This document shows, in pieces, positions 1 to 7,427 of a stretch of 64,000 bases of DNA. The notes under the pieces were generated by a model that saw only the letters and a list, made by a program, of their open reading frames with translations, did not search any database and was not told where the DNA came from. Both the position numbers and the translations under genes were made by a program. The stretch is from Nibribacter ruber (lineage in GTDB: Bacteria; Bacteroidota; Bacteroidia; Cytophagales; Hymenobacteraceae). The DNA is taken from assembly GCF_009913235.1 (NCBI RefSeq), contig NZ_CP047897.1:4215001-4279000 (forward strand). The letters are read 5' to 3'. Every line of letters starts with the position of its first letter. Positions within the stretch are counted from its first letter, which is position 1.

Positions 1-1
1 C

Positions 2-43
2 GGCAAAGCCCCGCAAGGTGATAAGTACGAGCCTAAGAAATAA
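2..43 (+). CDS. C-terminal end of an upstream gene, possibly ccoP (partial)
   Basis: An open frame enters the window and stops at the TAA at 41-43; the visible tail reads GKAPQGDKYEPKK. It is followed by a strong hairpin terminator (69-102). The next genes are ccoG and ccoH, so the missing upstream gene is probably the last structural cbb3 oxidase gene, ccoP, whose product is the dihaem cytochrome c subunit. Thirteen residues cannot prove the family; the assignment rests on synteny and on a charged, lysine-rich tail that would suit a CcoP C-terminus. Confidence 0.4.
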   Translation, partial: GKAPQGDKYEPKK

Positions 44-68
44 GGTTTTTGTTAGTTTGTTTTTCCCC

Positions 69-102
69 AAAAAGCCCTTTCTGCCAATAGAAAGGGCTTT
101 TT
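69..102 (+). terminator. Intrinsic terminator after the upstream cco gene
   Basis: A 14-bp perfect stem (AAAAAGCCCTTTCT pairing with its complement) with a 6-base loop GCCAAT is followed by a T-rich run. It sits 25 bp after the stop at 43 and fits a factor-independent terminator. Confidence 0.8.
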
Positions 103-124
103 CTTTGTAGAGATAATTGTTGCC

Positions 125-162
125 CGTTTTTAGCTTCTTTTCCAGAAAACAGGCCAAAAACG
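125..162. repeat. 38-bp dispersed palindrome, copy 1
   Basis: Imperfect copy with left arm CGTTTTTAGCTTCTTTTC and right arm GAAAACAGGCCAAAAACG. It lies 22 bp after the terminator at 69-102, between two co-directional genes. Confidence 0.85.
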
Positions 163-479
163 ACATCACCTAATCCTTCCTGCCTCTATTAGTTAGTAGC
201 AGGAAGCCCCAACCCATGCAGTAGCGTCGCGGCACCCATACGAGGTGGCCCTTCGCAGCGATGGCCGGTTCAATTTGCCAAAGTCCTTCTCTGCCACAGA
301 AATGCACTCTTTAATACCGGCTTCCTCAAAAGATGAGCAAAGTCATTATCTGCAGTGACCATTGCAATGGGCCAGGGGAGAGGGTTCTGGTAATTTTACA
401 TCAGTTTCAAAGCGGGGGAAACACTCTTGCTTCTGATTCTGAAAAGCTCGCTGCCGGGCGCACAACCGGTATGAGACCA

Positions 480-1880
480 ATGAGTACTATTCTAAAAGAT
501 CCTGAAGCCTTCCGGGATACCATTTCTACGGTAGACAAAGACGGAAAACGGGTATGGGTGTACCCCAAAAAGCCCAGCGGAAAACTTTACCAGTACCGCA
601 AATATGTGAGCTACATGCTCTTGACCATGCTTTTCACCGGACCCTTCTGGAAAGTGAACGGGTTGCCGGTGCTCATGCTCAATTTCCCGGCGCGCAAGTT
701 CATCTTGTTCGGGCAGATTTTCTGGCCGCAGGATTTCTTCATTCTGCTGCTGGGGTTCATGGCCCTGGTGGTCTTCATCATCCTGTTCACGGTGGTGTAC
801 GGGCGCGTTTTCTGCGGCTGGATTTGTCCGCAGACCATCTTTATGGAGATGGTGTTTCGGCGCATTGAGTACTGGATTGAAGGAGACGCTCCTCAACAGA
901 AAGCACTGGACCGGGCACCGTTATCCTTTGAGAAACTCTGGAAGAAGACTGCCAAGCATACCCTTTTTATAGGAGTATCGTTTGTAATTGCCCATACGTT
1001 CTTGGCCTACATTATTGGGGTGGAAGACCTTTGGCAGATTGTCACAGACTCGCCGGCCAACCATATAGGTGACCTTGTTTCACTTGTTATGTTTACCGGG
1101 GTGTTTTACTTCATCTTTGCCAGGTTCAGAGAGCAGGTGTGTACCATCGTTTGTCCGTACGGCAGGCTGCAAGGCGTCATGCAAGACAAGCAGACCATCA
1201 CGGTGGCCTATGACTACCAGCGCGGCGAGCCCAGAGGCAAACTGCGTAAGAACCAGGAGCGCACCGAAGGCGACTGCATTGACTGCCACCAGTGCGTGCA
1301 AGTGTGCCCGACGGGCATTGACATCCGGAACGGTGCCCAGCAGATGGAATGCATTAACTGCACCGCCTGTATTGATGTCTGCAACAACATCATGGACCTG
1401 ATCAACAAGCCCCACGGCCTCATCAGGATGACGTCTGAGGAAAGCATTGAGCAGAAGAAGCCCTGGAAGGTTACGCCCCGCGTGAAGCTGTACACCACGG
1501 TGCTGGTGCTGTTGATGACCGCCTTCGGGACGCTGTTGGCTACCAGAAGCAATGTAGACGCCACCATCCTGCGCACGCCGGGCATGCTGTACCAGCAAAC
1601 CGACAAAGGCACCGTAACCAACCTCTACAACATCACGCTCATCAATAAGACAGATTCCCAACTTCCCATCACCTTAAAGCTGATCTCGCCTAAAGGAACG
1701 ATCAAGGTGGTGCAGACAGAGCTGGTGCTGCCGCGCCAAGGTTTGGTGGAAGGCGTGTTTTTCGCTGAAATCCCAAAAAACAGCCTAGAATCGGCGAGTT
1801 CAGAAATTAAGATTGGCGTGTACAGCGGTGAGCAACTCATCACCACCGAGACTACCAAGTTTCTGGGACCCGGTAAGTAA
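480..1880 (+). CDS. ccoG: CcoG, cbb3 cytochrome oxidase accessory protein (RdxA/FixG)
   Basis: CcoG is a membrane ferredoxin-like protein needed for cbb3 oxidase maturation; in proteobacteria it acts as a cupric reductase. The 466-residue product has several membrane helices, the hallmark motif FCGWICPQ near residue 120, a second CPYG cysteine near 228, two 4Fe-4S motifs around residues 265-300 (CIDCHQCVQVCP and CINCTACIDVC) and a C-terminal Ig-like FixG domain. An ATG at 333 is in frame, but homologues begin near the sequence EAFRDTISTVD, so the ATG at 480 is preferred. It lies directly upstream of ccoH and a SafE-type gene, a usual Bacteroidota order. Confidence 0.93.
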   Translation: MSTILKDPEAFRDTISTVDKDGKRVWVYPKKPSGKLYQYRKYVSYMLLTMLFTGPFWKVNGLPVLMLNFPARKFILFGQIFWPQDFFILLLGFMALVVFIILFTVVYGRVFCGWICPQTIFMEMVFRRIEYWIEGDAPQQKALDRAPLSFEKLWKKTAKHTLFIGVSFVIAHTFLAYIIGVEDLWQIVTDSPANHIGDLVSLVMFTGVFYFIFARFREQVCTIVCPYGRLQGVMQDKQTITVAYDYQRGEPRGKLRKNQERTEGDCIDCHQCVQVCPTGIDIRNGAQQMECINCTACIDVCNNIMDLINKPHGLIRMTSEESIEQKKPWKVTPRVKLYTTVLVLLMTAFGTLLATRSNVDATILRTPGMLYQQTDKGTVTNLYNITLINKTDSQLPITLKLISPKGTIKVVQTELVLPRQGLVEGVFFAEIPKNSLESASSEIKIGVYSGEQLITTETTKFLGPGK

Positions 1881-1984
1881 TGTGCTTATTTCTTGATGCG
1901 AAAATTTGGAGATGTGGAGATGTGAAAATGTCTCTGGGTCATTCGTCAAAGTAGAGAAGCAAATCAGAAATAGAAGTACTTAAA

Positions 1985-2040
1985 AGATGTCTTATGTCTT
2001 GTGTCTGACATCTTGCGTCTTCTAAAACATCTAACGTCTT
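1985..2040. repeat. Degenerate short tandem array (NNGTCTT units)
   Basis: The end of the ccoG-ccoH gap is a run of imperfect units such as ATGTCTT, GTGTCTG, ACATCTT and GCGTCTT, reaching to the ccoH start. Similar degenerate GTCT-rich arrays are common in Cytophagales intergenic DNA. No function is evident. Confidence 0.5.
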
Positions 2041-2046
2041 ATAAAA

Positions 2047-2520
2047 ATGTCAACTCATATAAATACCGCCCCAGCCAGTAAGAAGTCTTTTTTGCCTTAC
2101 ATCATCATTGCGGCGTTTTTACTATTCATCGGGTACATTGGCATGTTGGTGTATGGCACCATGCAGTCTGATGTAGACCTGGTAAGCAAAGATTACTACG
2201 CCAAAGAACTGGCCTATAACCAGCGCATGCAGCAGTTGAGCCACGCCCAGAACCTGGACCAGCCCATTCAAATCATAGCCGCGCAGGCCGCTGGACAGTT
2301 GGTGGTGCAGTTTCCGGCAGAATTGCAGAAGGCCACGGGCTCTGTGCTGTTTTTCAGGCCGTCTAACGTGCAGCTTGATTTTGAAGTGCCTCTGAAACTG
2401 AACGCCGACGGCTTGCAGCATTTCTCAACAGACTCTCTGCAGAAAGGCCTCTGGCGCGTGCAGGTGCTGGGTAAAGTAGGCGACAAAGAATATTTTCAGC
2501 AACAAGACATAACGCTCTAG
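2047..2520 (+). CDS. ccoH: CcoH/FixH family protein
   Basis: A 157-residue, single-span membrane protein. The hydrophobic helix at about residues 17-37 is followed by the FixH motif DLVSKDYYAKELAYNQRM, and a periplasmic beta-rich domain follows. FixH/CcoH is an assembly factor that associates with the cbb3 oxidase core and may take part in copper delivery. Its position 166 bp after ccoG and 4 bp before a SafE-type gene supports membership of the oxidase maturation operon. Confidence 0.85.
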   Translation: MSTHINTAPASKKSFLPYIIIAAFLLFIGYIGMLVYGTMQSDVDLVSKDYYAKELAYNQRMQQLSHAQNLDQPIQIIAAQAAGQLVVQFPAELQKATGSVLFFRPSNVQLDFEVPLKLNADGLQHFSTDSLQKGLWRVQVLGKVGDKEYFQQQDITL

Positions 2521-2524
2521 TACC

Positions 2525-3229
2525 ATGTGGTGGGCAGGGTTAGTCATAGGCTTTATCAGTAGCTTTCATTGCGTGGGGATGTGCGGTCCTATCGCGATGG
2601 CGCTACCAGTTGGCAGGGGATCCGGCGCTTCCTTTCTGGGAGGCCGGCTCCTGTACAACGTAGGCCGAATGACCACTTACATATTATTGGGTGGCGTGGC
2701 GGGTGCCATTGGCCAGACGTTGAACCTGGCCGGCTGGCAGCAGTCGCTCTCCATTGCCTCTGGCGTCATGATGCTGTTGCTGGTGGCCTTGCCGGCTACT
2801 GTATCTGGTAAACTGAGCCGTTGGCTGGGCACTGAGAAATGGTGGCAAGCGCTAAGGAAGGCCATGGCCAAACACTTCGGGAACGGTTCACCAAGGGCCT
2901 TGTACCAGATTGGTGTTTTGAACGGGCTATTGCCGTGCGGCATGGTGTATTTTGCCCTGGCCGGGGCCGTGAGTGCGCCCGGCGTAGGAGGGGCCATGTT
3001 GTACATGGCCATGTTTGGTCTGGGTACCCTGCCTTTGATGTGGCTGGTGTCCCTGTCTGGTAAATTGTTACAACCCAAGGTGCGGTACTACATGCGCAAC
3101 GCCGTGCCTTACGTGGCCGGTTGCCTGGCCGTGCTGTTCATTTTAAGAGGCCTGAATTTGGGCGTGCCGTATGTGAGCCCTCAGCTGCCAAGTACTACGC
3201 AAGAGGCGGCCGTGTGCCATGTCCCATAA
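2525..3229 (+). CDS. Sulfite exporter TauE/SafE-type (DsbD_2/UreH-like) membrane protein
   Basis: A 234-residue polytopic protein with about six helices. The first helix carries HCVGMCGPI, the signature of the UreH/DsbD_2-like membrane family placed next to ccoGH in many bacteria, and a second conserved cysteine occurs in LLPCGMVYFALAGA (about residues 137-150). The family is automatically named a sulfite exporter, but its place after ccoH points to thiol or copper chemistry during oxidase assembly (inference). The protein ends in VCHVP, a Cys-His pair that could bind metal. It starts 4 bp after the ccoH stop, so translation is probably coupled. Confidence 0.8.
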   Translation: MWWAGLVIGFISSFHCVGMCGPIAMALPVGRGSGASFLGGRLLYNVGRMTTYILLGGVAGAIGQTLNLAGWQQSLSIASGVMMLLLVALPATVSGKLSRWLGTEKWWQALRKAMAKHFGNGSPRALYQIGVLNGLLPCGMVYFALAGAVSAPGVGGAMLYMAMFGLGTLPLMWLVSLSGKLLQPKVRYYMRNAVPYVAGCLAVLFILRGLNLGVPYVSPQLPSTTQEAAVCHVP

Positions 3230-3268
3230 AAATACATAGACCAACCAGACCTATCCAACTAACAGACT

Positions 3269-4162
3269 ATGAGTACTCCCAGAATCCTGCTTCCGTTTAA
3301 CTTCACAGATGCCTGCGTGACCGCCCTGCGGTACGCCTACCAGTTTGCCGCACACCTAAACGCAGACATCACCTTGTTGCACTGCACCGGCGACCTGCAA
3401 CTAACGCCTACCTTTGAAAGCCGGTTGCTGTTGCGCCTCAGAAGTTTTTCTCAACGTCACGCCAGCGCCTTCAGCAAGGGACTTGGCACAGAACCATTCA
3501 TTGATTGCGTGATTAAAAGCGGTCATCTCAGAGAACAGTTGGCCCAAGCGGTGGAAGAGTTCCAGATAGACATGCTGGTGTCGCCGGCGGGTTATCTTTT
3601 GGCGGGCCTGGCGCAGGAAGAAGTGGTGGCCTTGCCAGACCTGGTAGCGCGCCCCATCTTGCTCATACCGCCCAAAGCCCAATTTACGCCGCTGCGGGAG
3701 ATTGTCTTCACCCTGGACGTGACAGACACAGACCCATTGGTACTAGAGAGAGTGCAGAAACTGTCCCGTACGTTCAACGCACACCTTACCTTGTTGCACT
3801 TACACAGCCAGTTGGACGGCGTAAGCTTCTGCCAGGTGCAGAAAGCTGCCACCGCTCTTCAAAGCCAGCTGGAGTATTCTAACAAAGCCATCATCTGCCA
3901 GGAAGAAGATGATTTGGTAGAAGGCTTGAATAGCCTGGCTGGCAGCATGACGCCAGATTTATTTGTGCTGGCCACCCAAGACACGCATTTGCTGCAAGAG
4001 TATTTCTCCGGCGAATTTAAGAAGACCAACCCTTGCCATCTGCACACGCCGCTGCTCAACCTGTACCAAGCCAGAAGAACCGCTTGTTCAGCCAGTTGCC
4101 GCCACTGCAACCAGACCGTTTCAAACGCAGAAGCCACTGAGCAAAATGCGGTAATCAGCTAA
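3269..4162 (+). CDS. Universal stress protein (tandem UspA domains)
   Basis: A 297-residue cytoplasmic protein made of two UspA-like alpha/beta domains, about residues 1-135 and 143-265. The first starts RILLPFNFTDACVTALRYA and the second EIVFTLDVTDTDPLVLERV, both with the family's strand-helix pattern. The classical glycine-rich ATP-binding loop is not obvious, so it may not bind ATP tightly. The C-terminal tail carries a cysteine cluster (CSASCRHC), unusual for the family. It lies 39 bp after the SafE-type gene, which suits oxygen- or redox-linked co-regulation (inference). Confidence 0.85.
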   Translation: MSTPRILLPFNFTDACVTALRYAYQFAAHLNADITLLHCTGDLQLTPTFESRLLLRLRSFSQRHASAFSKGLGTEPFIDCVIKSGHLREQLAQAVEEFQIDMLVSPAGYLLAGLAQEEVVALPDLVARPILLIPPKAQFTPLREIVFTLDVTDTDPLVLERVQKLSRTFNAHLTLLHLHSQLDGVSFCQVQKAATALQSQLEYSNKAIICQEEDDLVEGLNSLAGSMTPDLFVLATQDTHLLQEYFSGEFKKTNPCHLHTPLLNLYQARRTACSASCRHCNQTVSNAEATEQNAVIS

Positions 4163-4176
4163 AAAGATTGAGGCAT

Positions 4177-4214
4177 CGTTTTTGGGCAGTTTCCCAGAAA
4201 ATAAGCCAAAAACG
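4177..4214. repeat. 38-bp dispersed palindrome, copy 2
   Basis: Lies 14 bp after the universal stress gene stop. Its right end forms the left edge of the long hairpin at 4209-4256, so two hairpins overlap here. Confidence 0.85.
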
Positions 4215-4256
4215 GAAGGTGCCGGCAGAAGAGATTCTGCCGGCACCTTCCGTTTT
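4209..4256. terminator. Long bidirectional terminator hairpin between convergent genes
   Basis: A perfect 22-bp stem (4209-4230 with 4235-4256) around a GAGA loop. It starts with AAAA and ends with TTTT, so both strands give an intrinsic terminator shape. It lies between the convergent universal stress and DUF5655 genes and overlaps repeat copy 2. Confidence 0.8.
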
Positions 4257-4283
4257 CAAGGGAGCATCTCCGAGGAGAAGTTT

Positions 4284-4715
4284 TTAGCTGCGAGATTTGC
4301 CTTTCAGGGCATCGGCGTCATAGGCCATTTTCATGTAATGCAGCACTTCTTCATTGAGGTCTTCCTTGTCATAGATGCGCACGTAGTGGTTGATGTCCTG
4401 GTCGCCCACGTGGCCAATCTTATGGAAGCAGAGCGTGTTGTCATATACTTTGTTAAGAGGCAGGCAAACATCTATAAAGTTTCTGCCCAGCTGGTGCACA
4501 GAACAGAAGCGTGTGTTTTTGGCCAGGGAAATCATGGTCTTGGCCGGATGTACCCTGAACTCACCAATGGTGCGGTACTGCTCCAGAAAATGGCGATACA
4601 AACCCACGGTCACTTCAGACTTGCCCCGCAGGAAATCCTCTTCGGTTTTGTCCAGGCAGGAGTGGGTTTGGTTGGTTCTCAGGAACTCTTGGGCGCAGGT
4701 GGGGCAGGTCCACAT
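4284..4715 (-). CDS. DUF5655 family protein with N-terminal zinc-ribbon-like motif
   Basis: A 143-residue soluble protein. The N-terminus has CPTCAQEF followed by HSC near residue 19, a small Cys/His cluster often fused to DUF5655. The rest matches that family's pattern (FRVHPAKTMISLAKNTRF and a VHQLGRNFIDVCLPL segment). DUF5655 has no established activity. The start is the ATG at 4713-4715. It reads towards the universal stress gene, with the long hairpin between them. Confidence 0.75.
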   Translation of the reverse strand: MWTCPTCAQEFLRTNQTHSCLDKTEEDFLRGKSEVTVGLYRHFLEQYRTIGEFRVHPAKTMISLAKNTRFCSVHQLGRNFIDVCLPLNKVYDNTLCFHKIGHVGDQDINHYVRIYDKEDLNEEVLHYMKMAYDADALKGKSRS

Positions 4716-4729
4716 AAAAGAAAGATAGG

Positions 4730-4767
4730 CGTTTTTGGCTTGTTTTCTGGAAAATAGGCCAAAAACG
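4730..4767. repeat. 38-bp dispersed palindrome, copy 3
   Basis: Lies between two minus-strand genes, 54 bp downstream of the signal peptidase stop and just upstream of the DUF5655 start. Confidence 0.85.
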
Positions 4768-4821
4768 GAAATTCCGCAAACAGACGTCTGCTGAATTTCT
4801 GAAGGCTTTGGGTTGACTGAA

Positions 4822-5922
4822 TTAATTGACGAAACACAAGACCCGGTTCCACCTGATTCTATCTGTGAAACTGGCCGTAGAGTCAGTAGACATTCCTATC
4901 AACACGGGCTTGCCCACCACGTATTCTTCGGGCACAAACCCCCAGTACCTGGAGTCATGCGAGTTATGCCGATTGTCTCCCATCATGAAATAATAGTCCT
5001 GCTGAAAGGTGTAGTGGGTCATTAGTTTCCCGTTCTGGTACAGCAGACCGTTGTTCAAGGCCACGTTTTCATTACGTTCGTACACGCGTATGATCTTCTC
5101 ATACAGCGGCACCGTTTCTGCGGTAAGCGCCACCGTGGTTCCTTTTTTGGGAATGTACAGCGGCCCATAATGGTCCTGGTTCCAGGCATAGGTGGCCGGG
5201 GCAAATGGAAATACCCGCTCCTCGGCCTGTCCGGCCGGCATCTTTACTGGCGTCACGGTGGCAACGAAGTCAAATTCCTGTAATAGCCGGGCTTTTTCTG
5301 CCGAGGTAAACATGAGATATCCGCCCTCCGTCTGGTACAAGTCGGTGATGCCCTGCTTCTGGAAGAATTTTTCCTGCACATACTCCTTGGTCTGCACAAA
5401 GTAGCTGAACTGGAGGCCCGCCGGATTCTCTGCCTGTTTGCCATTGATGTACACCTGCCCGTCTTTTATCTGGAAAGAATCACCGGCCACGGCCACGCAG
5501 CGCTTCACCAAAAAGGTCTTCAGATCCAGGGGACGTTCAACTTCCTCTGGGTGGTTGAAAACGACGGCGTCATTGCGCTTCACCTGGGAGAGGCCGGGTA
5601 ACCGCCAAGAAGGAAGCTGCACCAAGTCTGAGTAGGAGGAAAGTTTGGTGCCCCAGATGGTCTGGTGAGTCAAAGGAACCTGCAACGGGGTAATGGGCGT
5701 ACGGGAACCGTAGTGGAGCTTGCTTACAAACAGGTAATCGCCGGTCATGAGGGAGCTTTCCATGGAGGAGGTGGGCACGGCGAAGGCTTCAAAGGTGAGC
5801 CACCTGATGACCATGGCGCAGAGAATGGCAAACTTGAGCGCATCTCCCCACTCGCGGAGGGCAGATTTCTTAACGGCTGGCGCAGAGCGCTGCTGTTTAT
5901 TTCTTTGAAAAGGTAACCGCAT
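4822..5922 (-). CDS. lepB: Signal peptidase I
   Basis: Type I signal peptidase, a membrane-anchored Ser/Lys protease that removes signal peptides at the outer face of the inner membrane. The 366-residue protein has one N-terminal membrane helix (about 28-48). The catalytic Ser-Met is in PTSSMESS (Ser53), the general-base lysine is in LVKRCVAVAGD (Lys140), and the late box reads GDNRHNSHDSRYWG. A long insertion between the lysine and this box is typical of Bacteroidota enzymes. It appears monocistronic. Confidence 0.95.
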   Translation of the reverse strand: MRLPFQRNKQQRSAPAVKKSALREWGDALKFAILCAMVIRWLTFEAFAVPTSSMESSLMTGDYLFVSKLHYGSRTPITPLQVPLTHQTIWGTKLSSYSDLVQLPSWRLPGLSQVKRNDAVVFNHPEEVERPLDLKTFLVKRCVAVAGDSFQIKDGQVYINGKQAENPAGLQFSYFVQTKEYVQEKFFQKQGITDLYQTEGGYLMFTSAEKARLLQEFDFVATVTPVKMPAGQAEERVFPFAPATYAWNQDHYGPLYIPKKGTTVALTAETVPLYEKIIRVYERNENVALNNGLLYQNGKLMTHYTFQQDYYFMMGDNRHNSHDSRYWGFVPEEYVVGKPVLIGMSTDSTASFTDRIRWNRVLCFVN

Positions 5923-6038
5923 AGTTTCAAGGAAGTTAGGCGAAGGAGAGAAATATAGACTTAAACTATATTCAGCCCTTGCATATTGTGTTCTTCCCTG
6001 AAAAAACTAGAGATGGAGATGCGCGGCTTTCTCTTCTT

Positions 6039-6776
6039 TTATTCCATGACGTACCTGCCTTCTGGGGTTGCCAGCAAAGAAGGAACCGTTTTGGACTGTT
6101 CAAACGCCTGGTACCCCGCCTCCAGATTTTTCCAGAAGGCCAGGAGTTGAGGCGCCTGGGTGTAGGCTGATTTTAACTGGGTATACGCTGGCGTGTTAAA
6201 CCTCACCGGAAAGAAATGCACGGGAATCTGAGTCTGGCCTTGTTCAAAGGCTTCTACTGCCAGCACATACAGCACCTTGATTTTATCATCAGTGATGGAC
6301 ACGCAGCCCACCGTCTGGCAGTCGCCGTGCAGGAAGATGTCGCCGCCCAGTTTACCGGTGGGATTGCGGGCCTTGTCTGCAGCGTTGGGGTAGTTGACAC
6401 CCAAAGACAGGTAGAAATTACTCTTGGGGTTAAAGCGGTCAATGAAATAGAAGCCTTCGGGTATCTGGCCGTCTCCCTCCCTGCGCTTGGGACCCACCGT
6501 GCCAGACATGGCGCAGAACGGATACGTAAGCAGCAACTGGAATGGCGTGTCTTCCTTTTTCTTCGCCCAAATCTCCAGCGTTTGCTCCTGCTTGAACACC
6601 CTTAGGTAGAGCTCCAGATTGGTCATGGCCAGCCCCTTGTTCTTTAGAAACTTGTCTAAATCTGCGTACTTCTGGGCATAAGCGGTGCGCACCCGCTCAT
6701 ACTGCATTTGCTGTTGCTTGAACCGGTCGGGCGCTAGCAACAGCACCAGGCTGAACGCCAGAAGGAGATTTTTCAT
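6039..6776 (-). CDS. L,D-transpeptidase (YkuD/YafK-type) catalytic protein
   Basis: A 245-residue exported protein with an N-terminal signal segment. The YkuD catalytic pattern is complete: FLHGDCQTVGCVSI with His150 and nucleophile Cys158. Upstream residues GDGQIPEGFY match the YafK subgroup. Such enzymes cross-link peptidoglycan or attach or detach proteins from it; YafK (DpaA) in E. coli releases Braun lipoprotein. The exact reaction here is not known. The start ATG at 6774-6776 follows a purine-rich stretch. Confidence 0.85.
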   Translation of the reverse strand: MKNLLLAFSLVLLLAPDRFKQQQMQYERVRTAYAQKYADLDKFLKNKGLAMTNLELYLRVFKQEQTLEIWAKKKEDTPFQLLLTYPFCAMSGTVGPKRREGDGQIPEGFYFIDRFNPKSNFYLSLGVNYPNAADKARNPTGKLGGDIFLHGDCQTVGCVSITDDKIKVLYVLAVEAFEQGQTQIPVHFFPVRFNTPAYTQLKSAYTQAPQLLAFWKNLEAGYQAFEQSKTVPSLLATPEGRYVME

Positions 6777-6912
6777 GAAACCGTAGACCTGTCAATTGGA
6801 GAAAAGGAGGGAAGGGCAAAGATGCGGAAATCTCCTGAACCGGCAATGGCCTGAGCATGAGGCCGGTGTGCATTTCTGCTTTGGCCTTGAACGGGCAATC
6901 TGCAAGAATGGT

Positions 6913-6950
6913 CGTTTTTGGCTTATTTTCTGGAAAAGAGGCTAAAAACG
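6913..6950. repeat. 38-bp dispersed palindrome, copy 4
   Basis: Lies 33 bp beyond the stop of the minus-strand DUF1456 gene and upstream of the L,D-transpeptidase gene. Confidence 0.85.
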
Positions 6951-6983
6951 GAAAACCACAGCGCTGGGGCTGTGGATTCACGG

Positions 6984-7361
6984 TTATCTTTTGTCTTTGA
7001 AAGGCCTTCGGTCATCAGGTTGGTTTCTGTCTCTGGACTGCTCTCGGTCCCTTGAATCTTCCCGGTCCCGGCCGCCATCCCGGTCTCTGGAGGTAGAAGT
7101 ACTTGGCCGCTGAGCCTTTTCTGATGACAGGCCTTTCTTTGGTTCCATGGGGCCGCGCATGTGAATGACCAACCCGTTCAGGAAGTTGCGCAGGAGTTGG
7201 TCGCCGCAGGGTTGGTAGTTAGGGTGGTCTTCTTTTCTGAAGATGGCGCCCAGTTCGCTTTTAGACACGTTGAAGTCTACCAGCTTAAGAATGTCAATGA
7301 TCTGGTCGTCGCGCAGTTGCAAGGCCACGCGCAGTTTTTTGAGGATATCGTTGTTGGTCAT
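6984..7361 (-). CDS. DUF1456 (YehS-like) protein, single repeat with Arg/Asp tail
   Basis: A 125-residue protein starting MTNNDILKKLRVAL, the usual start of DUF1456 proteins. An upstream in-frame start at 7418 adds 19 residues without similarity and is rejected. DUF1456 proteins normally hold two similar ~70-residue units (about 150 residues). Here only one unit is seen (residues 1-70, ending NFLNGLVIHMRGP). It is followed by a low-complexity tail rich in SRDRDGGRDRE-type repeats. Function is unknown; the basic-acidic tail suggests nucleic-acid or protein contacts (inference). Confidence 0.75.
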   Translation of the reverse strand: MTNNDILKKLRVALQLRDDQIIDILKLVDFNVSKSELGAIFRKEDHPNYQPCGDQLLRNFLNGLVIHMRGPMEPKKGLSSEKAQRPSTSTSRDRDGGRDREDSRDREQSRDRNQPDDRRPFKDKR

Positions 7362-7427
7362 GGAAACGCTTGGTTTGACTGTGCCTATTCTACGAAGTTG
7401 AGGCGGCACGGTATTCAAAACCCTAAA

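Larger units (their letters stand above)
44..479. other. Intergenic region upstream of ccoG
   Basis: This gap holds the terminator at 69-102 and one copy of the 38-bp palindrome at 125-162. The ccoG frame stays open upstream to 333, but that part has no similarity to CcoG proteins and looks like leader DNA. I see no further gene or clear promoter box. Confidence 0.6.

Noticed and set aside
333-479. Longer CcoG start
   Set aside because: CcoG homologues start at the position of the 480 ATG; the extra 49 residues are unrelated.
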